Assembly (NCBI GenBank): GCA_947044365.1
Contig: OX345641.1
Location: 6,160,347-6,224,346, forward strand
From: Petrosia ficiformis
Lineage: Eukaryota > Porifera > Demospongiae > Haplosclerida > Petrosiidae
Direction: 5' to 3'
DNA length: 64,000 nucleotides
Numbering within the stretch: position 1 is the stretch's first letter; each line of letters begins with the position of its first letter. Under the pieces are notes generated by a model, which made no database searches, was not told where the DNA came from, and saw nothing but the letters and a program-made list of their open reading frames with translations. The position numbers were made by a program, and so were the translations under genes. This document shows, one piece after another, positions 32,801-44,900 of this stretch.

Positions 32801-35800
32801 CATTTAGTAATGATAATTATTTGTATTTTCCACTTTCTAATAATGAAATATGTCTTCAGCTTTAATTATTGCCTTATAATGTTTATATCAGGATTTATAT
32901 GAGCAAGTGATTACTAACATTAATAACAATTATAAATTGTCTACAATATCAGTGAATACTAATTTAATTGTTGAGTTCACAACTTTATGAACTTTATGGG
33001 CAAATCTTCATAAACTATAAAGCTGAAATGTTTGGTTATTCATTATATCATACTCCAATCCCTGACTGTTTTCTAGATTAGTAACCTACATGTATCATGT
33101 TCACTTGAATGATATAACATTTATATACTAGACATGTAATAATACTAACATGTATAGTATTTTATGATTGAGTATTCTAAATGTTAATATGACATTGAAC
33201 CAATTGAATTGAATTTCATAAATTATGAAACTTTCTAAAGATGATAATTATTAACTTGTATTCACTAGTAAGAAGGAAACCCTTGTACTATACTGTATAT
33301 TATGTACTTGTAATTGTTTTCTTCATGTAAACACATTAATGAATACATGTACATGTGTAGTAACACTATATAGTCATAAAAGAGTCAATATTTCATATAA
33401 GAAATAGCTATATTACACATTCAAAATAGTATAATACTTATATAAACCACAGAATACTATAATTTCATGCTTGAGTAAGAACAAAAACATCCTGATATAA
33501 TCCTAACAATGTCAGTACTCCTAACATAATTCTTATATCAATGAGACTATATAAATGTAACATTATTTTAGGACTTCTTATATGAAGAAACAACCCATAA
33601 AAGTGACTACTGTAGTGATAATTATTATCATAATTAAAAATTAAATAACTGCATATTAAATATTCTATACTATAGTTTGGTAAATATCCTCTTGACTATG
33701 CAAGCACACAAGAAATGAGAAAAGTATTTATTGAAGAAGGTCAGTTCAGTTTAGTCATTCAGTCATATTCAATAGACACATGTAGATGAATGAACACAGG
33801 TATTGATACAATAGTTAGTACACTCCTTAAACAATAATTTATTGCTTGTACACATATATTACATTATGAAATAATTCATAACATATCATAATTCTCTATA
33901 GGTGCATATATACATCAAATTATGTATAGTATATATATGAAATTATTATGTATAAATCAGTGGCAGATCCAGGAGGTCCTTGGGAGCATTATACCTCCTT
34001 CTATACTCATGAGATTCCAACCTAATAAATAGGGTAATATTTGATACTTCAGTGCCAAATATTTTAAAAGCAGTAACCATGAATCTCTTTATACATTGTG
34101 TTGTGTATAATTACATGTACATAAATTGCCTAATTAAACACATACATGTTTAGCCACACATTCATGAATATTAAATTTTAATAACATTAAAATTTGTCTA
34201 CTGCACATTCATTATATTACACCTTTTCAGTCACTATGGACCCATTTTATAAATACAAATGGCATACCTTTGACTAATTAAATTTATCAACCTGCTTCAT
34301 CTACTTCTGTTTGTGTATAATATTATTTGTATACATATGTAATATAGGTCTGATTTAGGTATTTTGTTCAGGATAATATAGCAATATAGGGCATCCCTAT
34401 TCAATGTAGTACTAATCTCATGAGATATTTGTATTCATGGATGCATCTAGAGAGTTTTGAGATCTATAATTCTACAGAATGATTATAAATGTGACTGAAA
34501 TTTGTAAAATGAGACTAAATGAATCATTTGATTTCTATTCTCCTTTTCAGAGAACAAAGCAATCTTCTCCCATGCAATGCAAGAAGGATGGGTTGACATC
34601 AATATCCTCAGGATAGCAATCATGGGTCCTCCTGCTACTGGCAAAACCTCATTCCTACATTTACTATTCAACTGGCCTGCTCCTACACATCATCACAGTA
34701 CACCAATTGGTAATCGTCCAATACGTGCCATTCAAAGAGTAGCTACTCACGATGAAGGGAATGTATGGAATACAGTTGGTATCCCAGAATTAAATCAGAT
34801 GATGGCAGAAGCTGCTCGATTACTTCGTTCCTCAGATAGGAGAAAGATCGAACTAACCTCCGGTCAACAACAGACCGATATTTCCCAGCTCACAACTGAA
34901 GTTGGGGATAATCCATCGTGTATTGAGGGAGAAGAAAAACTATATAAAGATCAAGTGACGCTTCCAAATACAACACAAACAATACAAAAACGATCATCTA
35001 TTCCTACTCATACAGATATAGATGATGAGGATGTTGTTCATTCCAAATTAATTCCAGATCCTTTACACTTCCCCGAAGAAGTTCTTCATTCATTAGCTCA
35101 AGGTAAAACGTCAAGTGCTCTCAACGAATCTACCTGGATCAATGTTTTAGATAGTGGTGGACAACCACAATTTGCTGATATATCACGAGTCTTCATTCAT
35201 GGCAATGTAATCAATATCATTGTCTTGAAACTAACACAACGTCTCGATGACAAGCCTACGTTTGCCTACTCCATTAATGGAAAAGTGTTGACTCAACCTG
35301 CTGTACTACAGATGACATATATGCAACTCATACAATCATTTGTACGTTCCATCATTTCCTCAAAGTACACAGTTAGGAAAGGATTAGAAGAGGTAAAGCC
35401 TTTGTTTGTTATTATTGGTACCTACTATGATCATACACATGGTATCAAGGGCTTTTTAAAATCTATTGAGCCACTTGCAGAAAAGAATCAACATTTAATT
35501 CATGCTCTAAAAGAGTATAAAGAGCATCTTGTGTTTTACAATGAACACAATGAGGAACTTATCTTCCCTGTCGACAACATGTGCTGGTTGAGTCGCAAAA
35601 AAATTTCATCGAAGATTCGTCATCGTATCATATCCCACAACACACCTATTCCATGTTTGAGGTTAAGGTGACAGAAGAGTCACTTAAAGTAGCACATGGT
35701 ATGGTGACATTAGATACCTGTGAACAGATCGGCATCAAACTAGGAATGGGGAAGCAAGAGGTTTCGCAGTGTATTGAATATTTGAACTCACTTAGATTGT

Positions 35801-38249
35801 TCCTCTATTTCTCTGTTCTCCCTCATGTGGTGTTTACTAACCCACAGTATCTTCTTGACACAGTTACTTCGCTTATCAGAATGTCTTTCGTTGACTATCC
35901 CGACGAATTGCTCACTAAAGGTTTTGTTCTTCCACCCGACATGCAGAGAAAGCTCCGTCGTGAAGGAATCTTTTCAGAGGAGTTACTTCATTACCTGTCT
36001 CTCGAGTTTATACCTGATCTCTTCACAAAGGATCACCTCATCCAGCTCCTCCAGTATTTATTCATAATTGCTCCTGTCTCAGAGACTGCTCCATTTCGTT
36101 ACTTCATTCCGTCTGCTCTACCAACTCGTCATCTCTCTGAAGAAGAGAAGAAAGAATTCTCACAAACCTGTGAGCCTCTGCTACTATGCTTCAAACACAA
36201 AGTAATACCACAGGTATGTTCTATTTGTGAACGCAATTTCAATTACTCATAACATTTCTATAGGAGATAAGTTTTAACTAATTGTGAGCACAACAATTAC
36301 TCTTTCATTTATGTCTTATAGGGTATTTTTGCTGCTTTAGTTGTTGCACTAATGAAAAGGAGTACTTCTCCAAGATTTACATTGCATGAAGCCATACAAC
36401 AGTTACGATACTCTGTTCACTTGGATTCTGATGACCTGGATGGATCAGTAGGGTTGATGGATTGTCATAACTGGCTAGAGATATATTACACAGGGTTGCC
36501 TGGATCCCGTTGCAAAATAATTCTTCAAGCAATACGTGAAGTTCTACCTTCCTGTGCCAGTGTATTACACTATAATGAGTCAGTAGCACACGTAGTTCCA
36601 ACCCTTCTATGTCAAAATGAGCATAAGAAGTCCACACCTCCACATCCAGCAAAAGTGTCTTATGTTGATGGAAAACTGGTTGCCAAATGCACTGAAGAGG
36701 TGATACTTCCTCCTGTTCAACTAACAGACAAGAGATACATATCATGGTTTGTGGAAAACGATATGAATCATAGTAAGTTATTATATAATTATATTCATGC
36801 CAGATATTTTCCTATGGTGTATATATGGTTCATGAATTATTTTTGACACCGAGTGATGAAGTAGTGTACTGTTAATTAATAAGAAAAGGTGCATTTATAA
36901 ATTAATGAACTATGGTTAGTATTTAGATTGGATTTGTGCACATGCCATTGTAGAGTAAATCATACTGGACTTATAATAGAGACTTTTATATAATAAATTA
37001 GGATCAAAATAATCTTTTTTATTAAATTTGAGTAAAATATTGAATATAATATGTAATTTCTATAGTGAACATTGATTCATACATACTATCACATTTATAT
37101 CATAGGTTCATTACAAAACAGCATTCCAGTTTCTGATAGAAACCTTACTACACCATCTTGTGATAGTGCTACAGGTACAACACTATAACTAGTTATACTT
37201 TATCTTTCACTTCATATTTGTATAATAGGTTCAACAACTCCTCTGACTATATTTACAAGACATGTAAATGAAATGTTGGGTGTCATATCAGATCCTGACA
37301 CAGAGAGACTACCTAATGATCTATTATCAGCTAATCTCATACCATATTCTGTCAAAGATGACCTTATTTCTACTAAACATCTCTCTCGATATCAAAAGGC
37401 CAGCAAATTACTAAATGAGATTGAGAGATCACTCAGAGACTTGAATACTCCCGAAATATTGGAGAACCTCTGTCTTGTATTGAAGAAACAAAAAAACCAA
37501 GCTCTAAAAAGAATGGCTGGCGAAATGTTAAAGGAACTAGGTGAGTTGATAATTGTACTTTCTATATTCTAACAAGTCTACTGACACTGTAATTAGATGA
37601 TTTATAGAGTAACACACATAATTTATATCACATTATACAGGTTCAATACAAGATGGATTTGCATTTGTTTCCTCTAGAAATCTCACTACAGGTATTGAAC
37701 TATAATTTAACTTTATTATTAGTAATACTATTAACTTTGTGGTTGTATGTCTATAGAGTTAAAACCTCCATCGAATATATTCATGAGACACATGTGTGAA
37801 ATGTTAGATGTTATATCAGATCCTGACACAGAGAGACTACCTAACGATCTGTCTTCAGCTAATCTGATACCATATTCTGTCAAAGATGATCTTGTCTCTA
37901 CAAAAGGTCTCTCTCGTTATCAAAAAGCCAGTACTCTACTTAATGAGATAGACAGATCACTCAGACTCACTAAAAACCCACAAATATTAGAGAACTTCAG
38001 TAAAGTTTTAATGAAACAAGAGAATCCGCATCTGTCAAGAATTGCTCAGGACATGCTAAAAGAATTGGGTATGTGATTTTAATGATATACCCTGTAATTA
38101 GCATACATGTAATTTGTGATCTGGATGAGCTTTTTAAAACTCATTTTTGGTTATTTTGCTACATAATTGTAAACTTAATAATTATCTGATTATTTATAAA
38201 TATAATTTATAATTGTATTTCCTTTTCTCATATAGATGATAGAGACTGA
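20887..38249 (+). CDS. Ankyrin-repeat / ROCO-like P-loop NTPase / CARD-like receptor gene
   Basis: Thirteen exons were assembled: 20887-20985, 22050-22148, 23790-23888, 28554-28652, 29585-29683 (each 99 nt, phase 0, one ankyrin repeat), 33676-33739, 34551-36213, 36322-36772, 37106-37174, 37229-37540, 37641-37691, 37757-38068, 38236-38249. Ankyrin repeats read like GGSPLHIAAQ...LIEAGADLDL. Exon 7 carries a P-loop GPPATGKTS (34625-34651), a G3-type DSGGQPQF (from 35150) and a G4-like GTYYD (35417-35431), then a winged-helix/COR-like region. Exons 10 and 12 encode two related roughly 104-residue all-helical modules (FTRHVNEMLG, SVKDDLIS, YQKASKLLNE) that fit the CARD/death-fold pattern. The protein ends DDRD at a TGA, with AATAAA 15 bp further on. 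Exon 7 has a frame break near 35650. The 5' end is missing or uncertain (a candidate is at 16481). By architecture it is an intracellular sensor or adaptor, possibly in innate immunity. That role and the CARD label are inferred. Confidence 0.8.
22334..22527. mobile_element. TA-flanked MITE, copy in duplication unit 1
   Basis: The inverted termini are TAGCTGGATATTTTCATGG and, from the right, TAGCGGGATATTTTCATGG, with TA on both sides. It is 194 bp, non-coding, and also present at 28838-29031, so it inserted before the segmental duplication. Confidence 0.75.
22672..23375. mobile_element. Tc1/mariner-type non-autonomous element, 704 bp
   Basis: The termini are CAGTATAAGGCGAAAA and, reverse-complemented, CAGCATAAGGCGAAAA, flanked by TA (22670-22671 and 23376-23377). 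The paralogous position in unit 2 (29173-29182) is an empty site with a single TA, which confirms the boundaries. Inside, around 22881, an ATG opens a short frame (MSLRKQLKELQENS) followed by a GTGAGT donor-like site. No transposase is recognisable. Confidence 0.9.
24331..24578 (+). repeat. 5' LTR, unit 1
   Basis: 248 bp, TG...CA, with short inverted ends TGTAGTAA/TTACTACA. The copy at 26739-26973 is the partner 3' LTR. Confidence 0.88.
24595..25989 (+). pseudogene. Gag-Pol remnant of the unit 1 LTR element
   Basis: The Gag capsid-like frame starts at ATG 24595. It is shifted near 24720, continues in another frame (GPVTYKTLRNVV, EMSYQDLVAAMKTHHH), and shifts again before the zinc-knuckle region at about 25120-25225. 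The RT palm segment (25402-25680) and an RNase H segment (to 25989) are in one frame but with an internal deletion. A spurious joined product is not implied. After 25989 only short C-terminal pieces with stops remain, up to the PPT. Confidence 0.85.
26739..26973 (+). repeat. 3' LTR, unit 1
   Basis: 235 bp, with small deletions relative to the 5' LTR. It ends TTACTACA before the flank GAAAGCATTTAG that is also found in unit 2. Confidence 0.88.
27188..28370 (+). pseudogene. Non-LTR-type retroelement fragment (Cys-rich N-terminus and start of RT region)
   Basis: The frame opens at ATG 27197 (MASPHMSSVVEP) and enters a Lys-rich linker. It is then shifted near 27340 into a Cys-rich stretch with the pattern C.C...SRSCSSCVPSKHGKC. 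Next come RIKLYDLPRG and GSDIRRLLKRR blocks, a TGA at 27922, then PRGRGKPIDDDHV and VRAATRWITD in shifted frames. Finally GGAGPGGTTGGMWQDF and SSRLRDAVADLA lead toward the RT domain. The fragment stops abruptly at the start of duplication unit 2. I recognise the GAGPGG-type RT family from multicopy invertebrate retroelements; the exact clade is uncertain. There are at least three frameshifts and one stop. It occurs only between the two duplication units. Confidence 0.7.
28838..29031. mobile_element. TA-flanked MITE, copy in duplication unit 2
   Basis: The counterpart of 22334-22527, with the same ends and interior and a few base differences. Confidence 0.75.
30126..30367 (+). repeat. 5' LTR, unit 2
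   Basis: Begins TGTAGTAATG. Its 3' end is altered to ACTATACAT where unit 1 has ACTACA. Confidence 0.8.
30940..32372 (+). pseudogene. Pol remnant (RT start, integrase) of the unit 2 LTR element
   Basis: An open stretch from about 30980 to 31344 covers the linker and the first part of RT (AYQQVRLDAASKKLVVIN), ending at a stop created where a palindromic sequence begins. From about 31989 to 32372 an integrase catalytic-core segment is open, including ITDNGRNFVSEKF with a catalytic-type Asp. Between them are stops and a roughly 135-bp tandem duplication (about 31520-31760). It is non-functional. Confidence 0.82.
31343..31416. repeat. Perfect 26-bp inverted repeat inside pol
   Basis: Arms 31343-31368 and 31391-31416 are exact complements (begins AAGCCCTGTGTCAGCAGAAC), with a 22-nt loop. 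It falls exactly where the RT frame is lost and is absent from unit 1. Confidence 0.9.
32576..32795 (+). repeat. 3' LTR, unit 2
   Basis: 220 bp, preceded by the purine tract AGGAGGAAGAGA. It has small deletions compared with the unit 1 LTRs. Confidence 0.85.
33004..33675. other. Intron sequence, ankyrin/ROCO-like gene
   Basis: AT-rich, with no exon or complete mobile element recognised. It joins duplication unit 2 to the half-ankyrin exon at 33676. The intron after that exon (33740-34550) is likewise empty, apart from a CAGTGGCAGATCCAGG motif at 33960 that recurs, inverted, at 45400. Confidence 0.5.
35640..35671 (+). other. Frame break in NTPase exon 7
   Basis: Upstream, the frame with the P-loop runs to RIISHNTPIPC and a TGA at 35669-35671. 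Downstream, the conserved frame resumes as MFEVKVTEESLKVAHGMVTL one base back. A net loss of 3n+1 bases (or one base) around 35650 explains it. No GT/AG pair of usable length exists here, so an intron is unlikely. Confidence 0.75.
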
Positions 38250-38264
38250 ATATGAGAAAGATTT

Positions 38265-38270
38265 AATAAA
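38265..38270 (+). terminator. AATAAA polyadenylation signal of the ankyrin/ROCO-like gene
   Basis: A canonical hexamer 15 bp after the TGA at 38247-38249. Confidence 0.75.
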
Positions 38271-38652
38271 CACAATGTTTCATATTATTATAATGTATAG
38301 GAACTGCCTCTTTTTTGTTTAGCTTTGTATTTTCATGCTGATGTTATTATTATGAAAACTAATAGAGATTTTTATATTATCGTCATATTAATTATGTGGT
38401 GCTAGACAGAGAGAGAAAGAGAGATATGATAAAAGTGATTGATTTGACATACTGATGAAGAGTAGGAGAGCTGGAGAATCTGACGCTCAGGAGTAAAGAA
38501 GCCAGGGTCTAGAGATTATGAAGAATGCATTTTTATCAATTCAATGTATTATACACATTATTTATGTATAACAATAATTATATATAATTAGATTATATGT
38601 ATATATGCACAATAAAATAGTGAATGGTGTTCAAATGTCATCATAATTACTG

Positions 38653-40376
38653 GTCCCAAAAATACAGAGACAAACATCTTGTTGCATGTGTGGGTTGGTT
38701 ATTTCATTAGGTATACATGCATATGAGCCCAGTTAACCTTGTTAAAATGCCATTGGCTGACAGAGTCAGGAGATAGATTTAGCATCATATATACAGCCAA
38801 TTTTGATTGCTTTGTGTCGATCACATGTACTTCAAAATAGTAGTCCATGAAGAATCGAGATGGATAATGGCAACAATCGTAAGTGGTTGTTTGGTAGATC
38901 AAACTATATAAGAAATTTGAACACATTAAGTATATAAATTATACTCTACAAGACATTTTAAATTAATGTAATGCTGATATATACTATGGAGGGATTAAAC
39001 ATAATAGGCCTTATGATGTGTGTGAAGGTTAATCTTTCACCAAACATAATACAATATCCACCAGATTCATAATGCATATCGCATGTTCCTCACATAACAT
39101 GGAAAAATCCCATGTCTTTGTGTACTGTCTTAAGGATCCTATCATGCATTTGTCTCGTTTCCTTACAAGATTCCCTTGTCACAGATCGTGAAACCTCTAT
39201 TTTTTTATAGTGCTAATATTATTTATATTTTTAGTAACACTAACAGTCCAAATGCAACTGGAATGGTGCTAAAAGTATTTTGATAGTTCAACAAACAAAA
39301 TAATGAGAAATTATAATAATAATACGAACAGAAAGATTTTGCCAGTTTAGCCATTCTGCATCGATTCTCTGCCTTAACAACAATCATTGGGCATGTAGAA
39401 GATGTTGGTAGTCATAAAAACACGAGATATCCACTGGTATGTGTGTATTAATCCATATATTAGCTTAGATTTCAGCAAATCACTTGCAATTGAAATGTAT
39501 GGGTAAACATTTTTCCACCATCCCTACAGTATTACTGTACTCTATCATTGTATATAACAAAACTACATGTACACCCCACCTTATATATAGCTTGAATTGA
39601 TGATGATGCATATTGTAACCATACAAAAAGTATCCTATATTTAAATGTAAACCAAAGACAGTTATCTTTGGTTAACATGATACCGAAAAGACTAGAAGAC
39701 CTTACAGCCAAGGGAATCAACATATTATATACAAGTAACCACCACATCCATCATAAAAAATTTATGCAAATTTTCATTCACACTTCATACACCCACACTG
39801 TGTTGTTTATATGAACTACAGTCTGGTATAGCCTGACCCTTTGCTTGCAGAGGGTCTGGCTAAGCAGAGGTAAGACTCAGTCATGTGATCAGTTAGTGGT
39901 TCTAACATCATGCATGTCTAACATGTTATGTATGAATTGTTGATAAACCCAAGTATGACATCCAAATGAAGCAAGTATAATCTGAATATAATCACTAGTA
40001 GAATGCAAGTAGAATATGTGTATTCATCATGAACTACATGAAATTAATGATTCTACTCAGTTTCTTATCATCCTACTAGTACGTAGATGCTACTAGTATT
40101 GAAGTTACCAATACATGCAATATCTGTAACTTCAGTTGCAGGTGGATATGATTTTGTGTACGTATGTCGTTTTCAGGGCAAACCATGGACAATCTGAATA
40201 TCATTACACTGAACAGATTGTTTCGACCTATTGGGTCTCATCAGCATGGTGTATCCCAATTTTACAATCCAATATATTGCTACATTGGATAGAATGACAT
40301 AATTATTATGTATGTTATATTTTTGACTTATTTTTTCAAAAAAGATACCTTCTTCTGTAAACTAATTTGGTCAAAT
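38653..40376. repeat. Dispersed segmental duplicate A (partner 53524-56289)
   Basis: Long same-strand similarity to 53524-56289, beginning TCCCAAAAATACAGAGACAA and ending CTAATTTGGTCAAAT. No coding frame is conserved between the copies. The A' copy carries an extra about 1.2 kb (about 54090-55285). A short palindrome with GACCCTTTGC/GAGGGTCTGGCTAA lies near 39835. Confidence 0.85.
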
Positions 40377-41963
40377 GCTTACCTTCAATCAATGACTATT
40401 CCGTCATTTTGCAGAGGAAGTCGATGAAATTTGGTTCAGGAAGAGCTATCATTAATCTTCAAATTGATGTTGTAGGATTTCTATACAAAATGGCTGAATA
40501 ACATGTGAATGTAGGTAAAAATATGATCAATGTTTTAAGTGTAAATGGTGGTCATATAGGGAATAAGTGGATGGATGGTGAAAAGGATGGATGGATGAAT
40601 GCATAGATTGCTGGATGGACAGGTGTGTGATTAGATTGATTGATGGGTAGGAGAATGGATGGATGGGTGCATTGGGTGTGTGCTGTCACTGTTTCTACTT
40701 GGATTCAGGACACACAGGGGGTCACACAGATACACACGTACGAAGACACATACACTAATACATACATTCTGTATTAAAGCCAATGTCTCATTATGTACAT
40801 GTACAGCATATTAGGCAAACAGAGCAGTGTTACATTTTCCGTTCTGGAAGTTTTCTGTCAACTATTGCAAAATAAAGAAAAAAATATTATTAATAAATGT
40901 ACTAACTTATACTTGTAGATAACCACCATTGCATCCAGAAATCCTTCAGTTCATATTGATTAGTAATTACCTATTACTATATCCATCCATTGGTCAGAAC
41001 CAATAGATATAGTCCATCCATCATTCACAACCAAAAGTCAAAGTCTATTAGTCAATCACATCCAACAGTTTCCACAGTCACACACTTAAACAGATGCCTA
41101 TTTGAAAACTTCTGTAAAGACGTAGATGCCCAGGATTCTATTTAAGGAATTTTAGTACTATAAAGTTTGTACAGGAAGACGACTTTCATATGATCTGAAG
41201 CCACCCACACCTATTTCTTCACCTACTATGTACCTACTGTAATATAGTTGCCTTACAAAATGGTTGAATTCAAATATAAGCTATTGATTGAAATTATTAT
41301 CCAAAGATCTCTACATTCACATGTCATCACGACAAAAATGACATCAGTGTACCACCTGTCTTATGTATCATCTCACACTATAACCATTAATATAATTTTA
41401 TCATGATTAATCTACACAATTCAACATTCCTCTCCATCCTATCAGAAGACATACAATTATCAGATGATATCATACTAGTTTCTAATGTCATACAATCTCT
41501 TTATCCATCATTCCCTCAAAACAGAATGTATAAATATAATTTACTGAAATATGTAATAAGAGACATCTAATCCCTTTCAAACATAATCTAATAATAAAAC
41601 TACTACATACACACATCAACTACATGTGTATAACTAATTTGAATTTAGAATATTTACTATTCAATGGACTAAAGGAATGGTATTTATTGGGAGTTCAATT
41701 TTCCCCAACTATCACAAACACCTGTCCATAACCAACCTTATGAAACTATATATAAACACAACCATATAGACAATACACAGTCAAACCCCACCCAATGCAT
41801 GCGTATAGTATTAATACGCTTCCCAATTTACCAGAGAATAATTGTATATATAACTAATGGTAATTCTAATATTATATCAAATGTTATAGCTACACAGTAT
41901 ACATTAAAAACTGTTATTGAGGTATAATTATTATTCACAAATCCACACCAGTCCTTGTCTTCA
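40377..41963. other. Non-coding stretch
   Basis: No gene is recognised. There is a short GGATG-type patch at about 40566-40670 and otherwise AT-rich sequence. It is downstream of the last exon of the minus-strand glycosyltransferase and would hold its 3' UTR. Confidence 0.45.
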
Positions 41964-44900
41964 TTAATCTTGATTCAGGCTAGCATTGCTGAATTCACGA
42001 ATCCAGTTGACACCAGTAGCTATACTATGTTCAATAAAGTATTCCCAGTCCTTCCTGACAAACCAAAGTAATCCTCTTTCTGCTGCTGTTTGCTTCTCCT
42101 CTGATGCTTTATGTAAAGTAGTATGATGCCAAATATAGTACTGGCTGCGTTTAGATATCTCACAGTGCCTACATATTAACTCATACGATATTAAAGTAAC
42201 CTTGAGTCCAGTTTTTGCAATACCTGTTTTGTCACAATTTTTGGTAAGTTTATTTGTACAGCCGTTCTCTGGAATATACTTTATATCAAAATGGTGAAGC
42301 AAAACTGTATTGATTTTACACTGCTCACACATTTTACCAGATGTTACATTGCTGCTGCATTCCCACATGAATTCTATAGACAAATTATAATTATTCATAT
42401 AATAATAAATTATTTATAATAATAAATTATTTTCTTCTTAAAGTTGTTAATTACTATACAATCATACATAATCAAAGAAACATTTTGTAGAGTGGGGGGC
42501 CTAGTTTTGGGTTGAGAAGCTCACCATGAACATTTTCTGATATTAGTTATTCATGAAGGGCATCGTCAGTTAAAAGTTCACTAATAAACTGAATCAATAA
42601 AATAATTAATTACTTAGACTTGACCAGACTAAAATACTGATGTAGTCTACTTGGAAGATTCAGCAGTTTTTGTGCACTTTGGAGATGGTGGCTTCGCCCA
42701 CAAATCAAATAGAGATCTCCACAGACTTTGCATTTCTTTAGGAAACGTTTTGGCCCTTCTTCCCCCTTGTTCCTTCCATCACCCATGGGAAATAAGGCAC
42801 TTGTGGTGCAGTAGTCTTGTCACCAGCTGCACCCCTCATCCTCATCTTAAAGCGTGTCTGGTGCACTAATTCAATCCTCTTGTCATTGTCAACTGAATAT
42901 TTTGTTATGAATTATCCTACATAATTATTATGATGTAATCAGAAGAAAGATGGAAGGGCACCAAGACTTAAAATGAAGAAGGATTTATAAGACAATGCGA
43001 TTAATTGGTAAACATTTTTAGGAGGAAATAATAATATAACTAATCATGGGGATTAGCAATGATGAAGGAACATTTGGTAGCTTTAGGTCCTCTACTTTTA
43101 CAATTCCCTCTGGATATATAGAAAATATAGCTAGTCCCAATATGAAAAGTTTATTGTATTAGCGGACATGCATTTCAACTGATGACTTGCAATTCAAATG
43201 TATAGTAGCACCCATGTTTTTCCAACTGAGCTATCAATTGATGTTTACAAATACTTGATCTTATTTGGACAGATGGAATCCTGTCATAAAATTGACTTAG
43301 TGTGACAGATGCTATCCCTCGCTTTACAATGGAGAGTGTTGAGAATAGTGGCACAGAACCCTTGTCACAAACTTGAATAGTGATGGATAGCAAGCATTGA
43401 CTTTCATGTAGCATTCTTAATTGTTATTGACAGAAATATTGCAATCCTATTATAATCATAATTACTAATTATATAATTATATACACTGCAAAAACTGATT
43501 TGTTGATTGATTGGTTACATGAATTTCATTTGCTCTTATACATATTAATAATGAAGCATCTATAGAAACTTAGGAAACCAGTATTATCATGTTTTTAATG
43601 GAACAAGATATATTCAGAAAGCTTTATGATAACTTTGTATCAATCATTGCTGATATATAACACTACTGTCTCTACCATTCTGTGTATTTCGAAAATCTGG
43701 GGCCTGAAGAAGTATATCTAACTGCAGTCTAAGTGCATAGAAACTAAGTTACTAAAGTGCTCTCTCCAGGTTCTAAATGATAACTTCCTTGAGTCTGAAA
43801 CTCAACAACTTATTATACTGACTTGTTAAAGATTTCTGCATCCTCTTTATACTGTTTCTCTGCCGTATACAACAGTTATTGGTAGTTTACATTCTTCCTG
43901 CTGGACTGTATTATCCATTAGGAAGATGACAGTTCTTATTATGTTTGTAATGGAAAGTACAGCTAATTGGATATCTGGTGTACTTTGATTGTTCTGCTGT
44001 CATTCTCAAAAGTGCGCATGCAATGAGTTTTAGCCCTTGAATCAAATACCTTGTCATGATTACTTTGCCACCTATGTCAGACAAACTAAAAGGACCTTAG
44101 CACTTAGACTTAAACAACACAAAAGGGCCCTGACTAATTTGAACGCTCCGGCTTCTGCCATGGCAGAAGGCCGCAGAACACATGGCCACCAAACACTCCA
44201 CAACTAGAGAGATACTACTCGACCCGCAACTGGCAATATAAAAGAGAATTCATCAACAAGACTCTGTAAACAGAGATCAAGGAACTCTACCTAAAACATA
44301 TGATATATAGGCTATTTACTGTTCACTACAAAACACTTGAGTGTTTACAATCTGTTTAACAGTTTCTATTTCAACTTTATTTCTTCGACTTCATCTGAAT
44401 ATGGTACAGAGTCTGATCTTTTTGCTGAGAAGAAACCAGACTTCACTGCAGTCCTGACCTAGTCTGGCGGTGCCGCCCACTTTGCATACGAGGAAGTGGT
44501 CTGGGGAAACTAGCATCACTCACTCGTACATGCTGCAACATACAGTGCAGCAACGTACAGTGCAGCCCATTCAGATTGCAGTATTCAATGACCTCCTCTA
44601 AGGACACGCCTTGATAACGTGTGAGAAAAGGAATATAGTTTCTGCTGCTGAAAGTGCTGCTAAATCTCTTGGATATACGAAACTTAAGGACAAGCAAAGT
44701 GAAGTTGTAGTACACCTATGTTCAGGGAATGATGTGTTCGCTGTGTTGCCGACAGGCTATGGAAAAAGCTTGTGTTACACCTGTCTTCCCAAAGCTTTTG
44801 ACACACTGTTAAAAATGGAAGGATCCATAATCATTGTTGTTTTGCTTTGACAGTTCACTGTTTAAGTTCCTGCAATCAGACACTCTGTTAGTCACTTCTT

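Larger units (their letters stand above)
28371..33003 (+). repeat. Tandem segmental duplication, unit 2
   Basis: A copy of 21867-27187 in the same orientation. It supplies ankyrin exons 4 and 5, equivalent to exons 2 and 3. It lacks the 704-bp mariner-type insertion. Confidence 0.92.

Noticed and set aside
35581..35640. An alternative start codon at 35581 making the second half of the NTPase exon a separate gene
   Set aside because: The first residues in that frame do not match the conserved protein, which is in the other frame until about 35650; a frameshift explains the data better.
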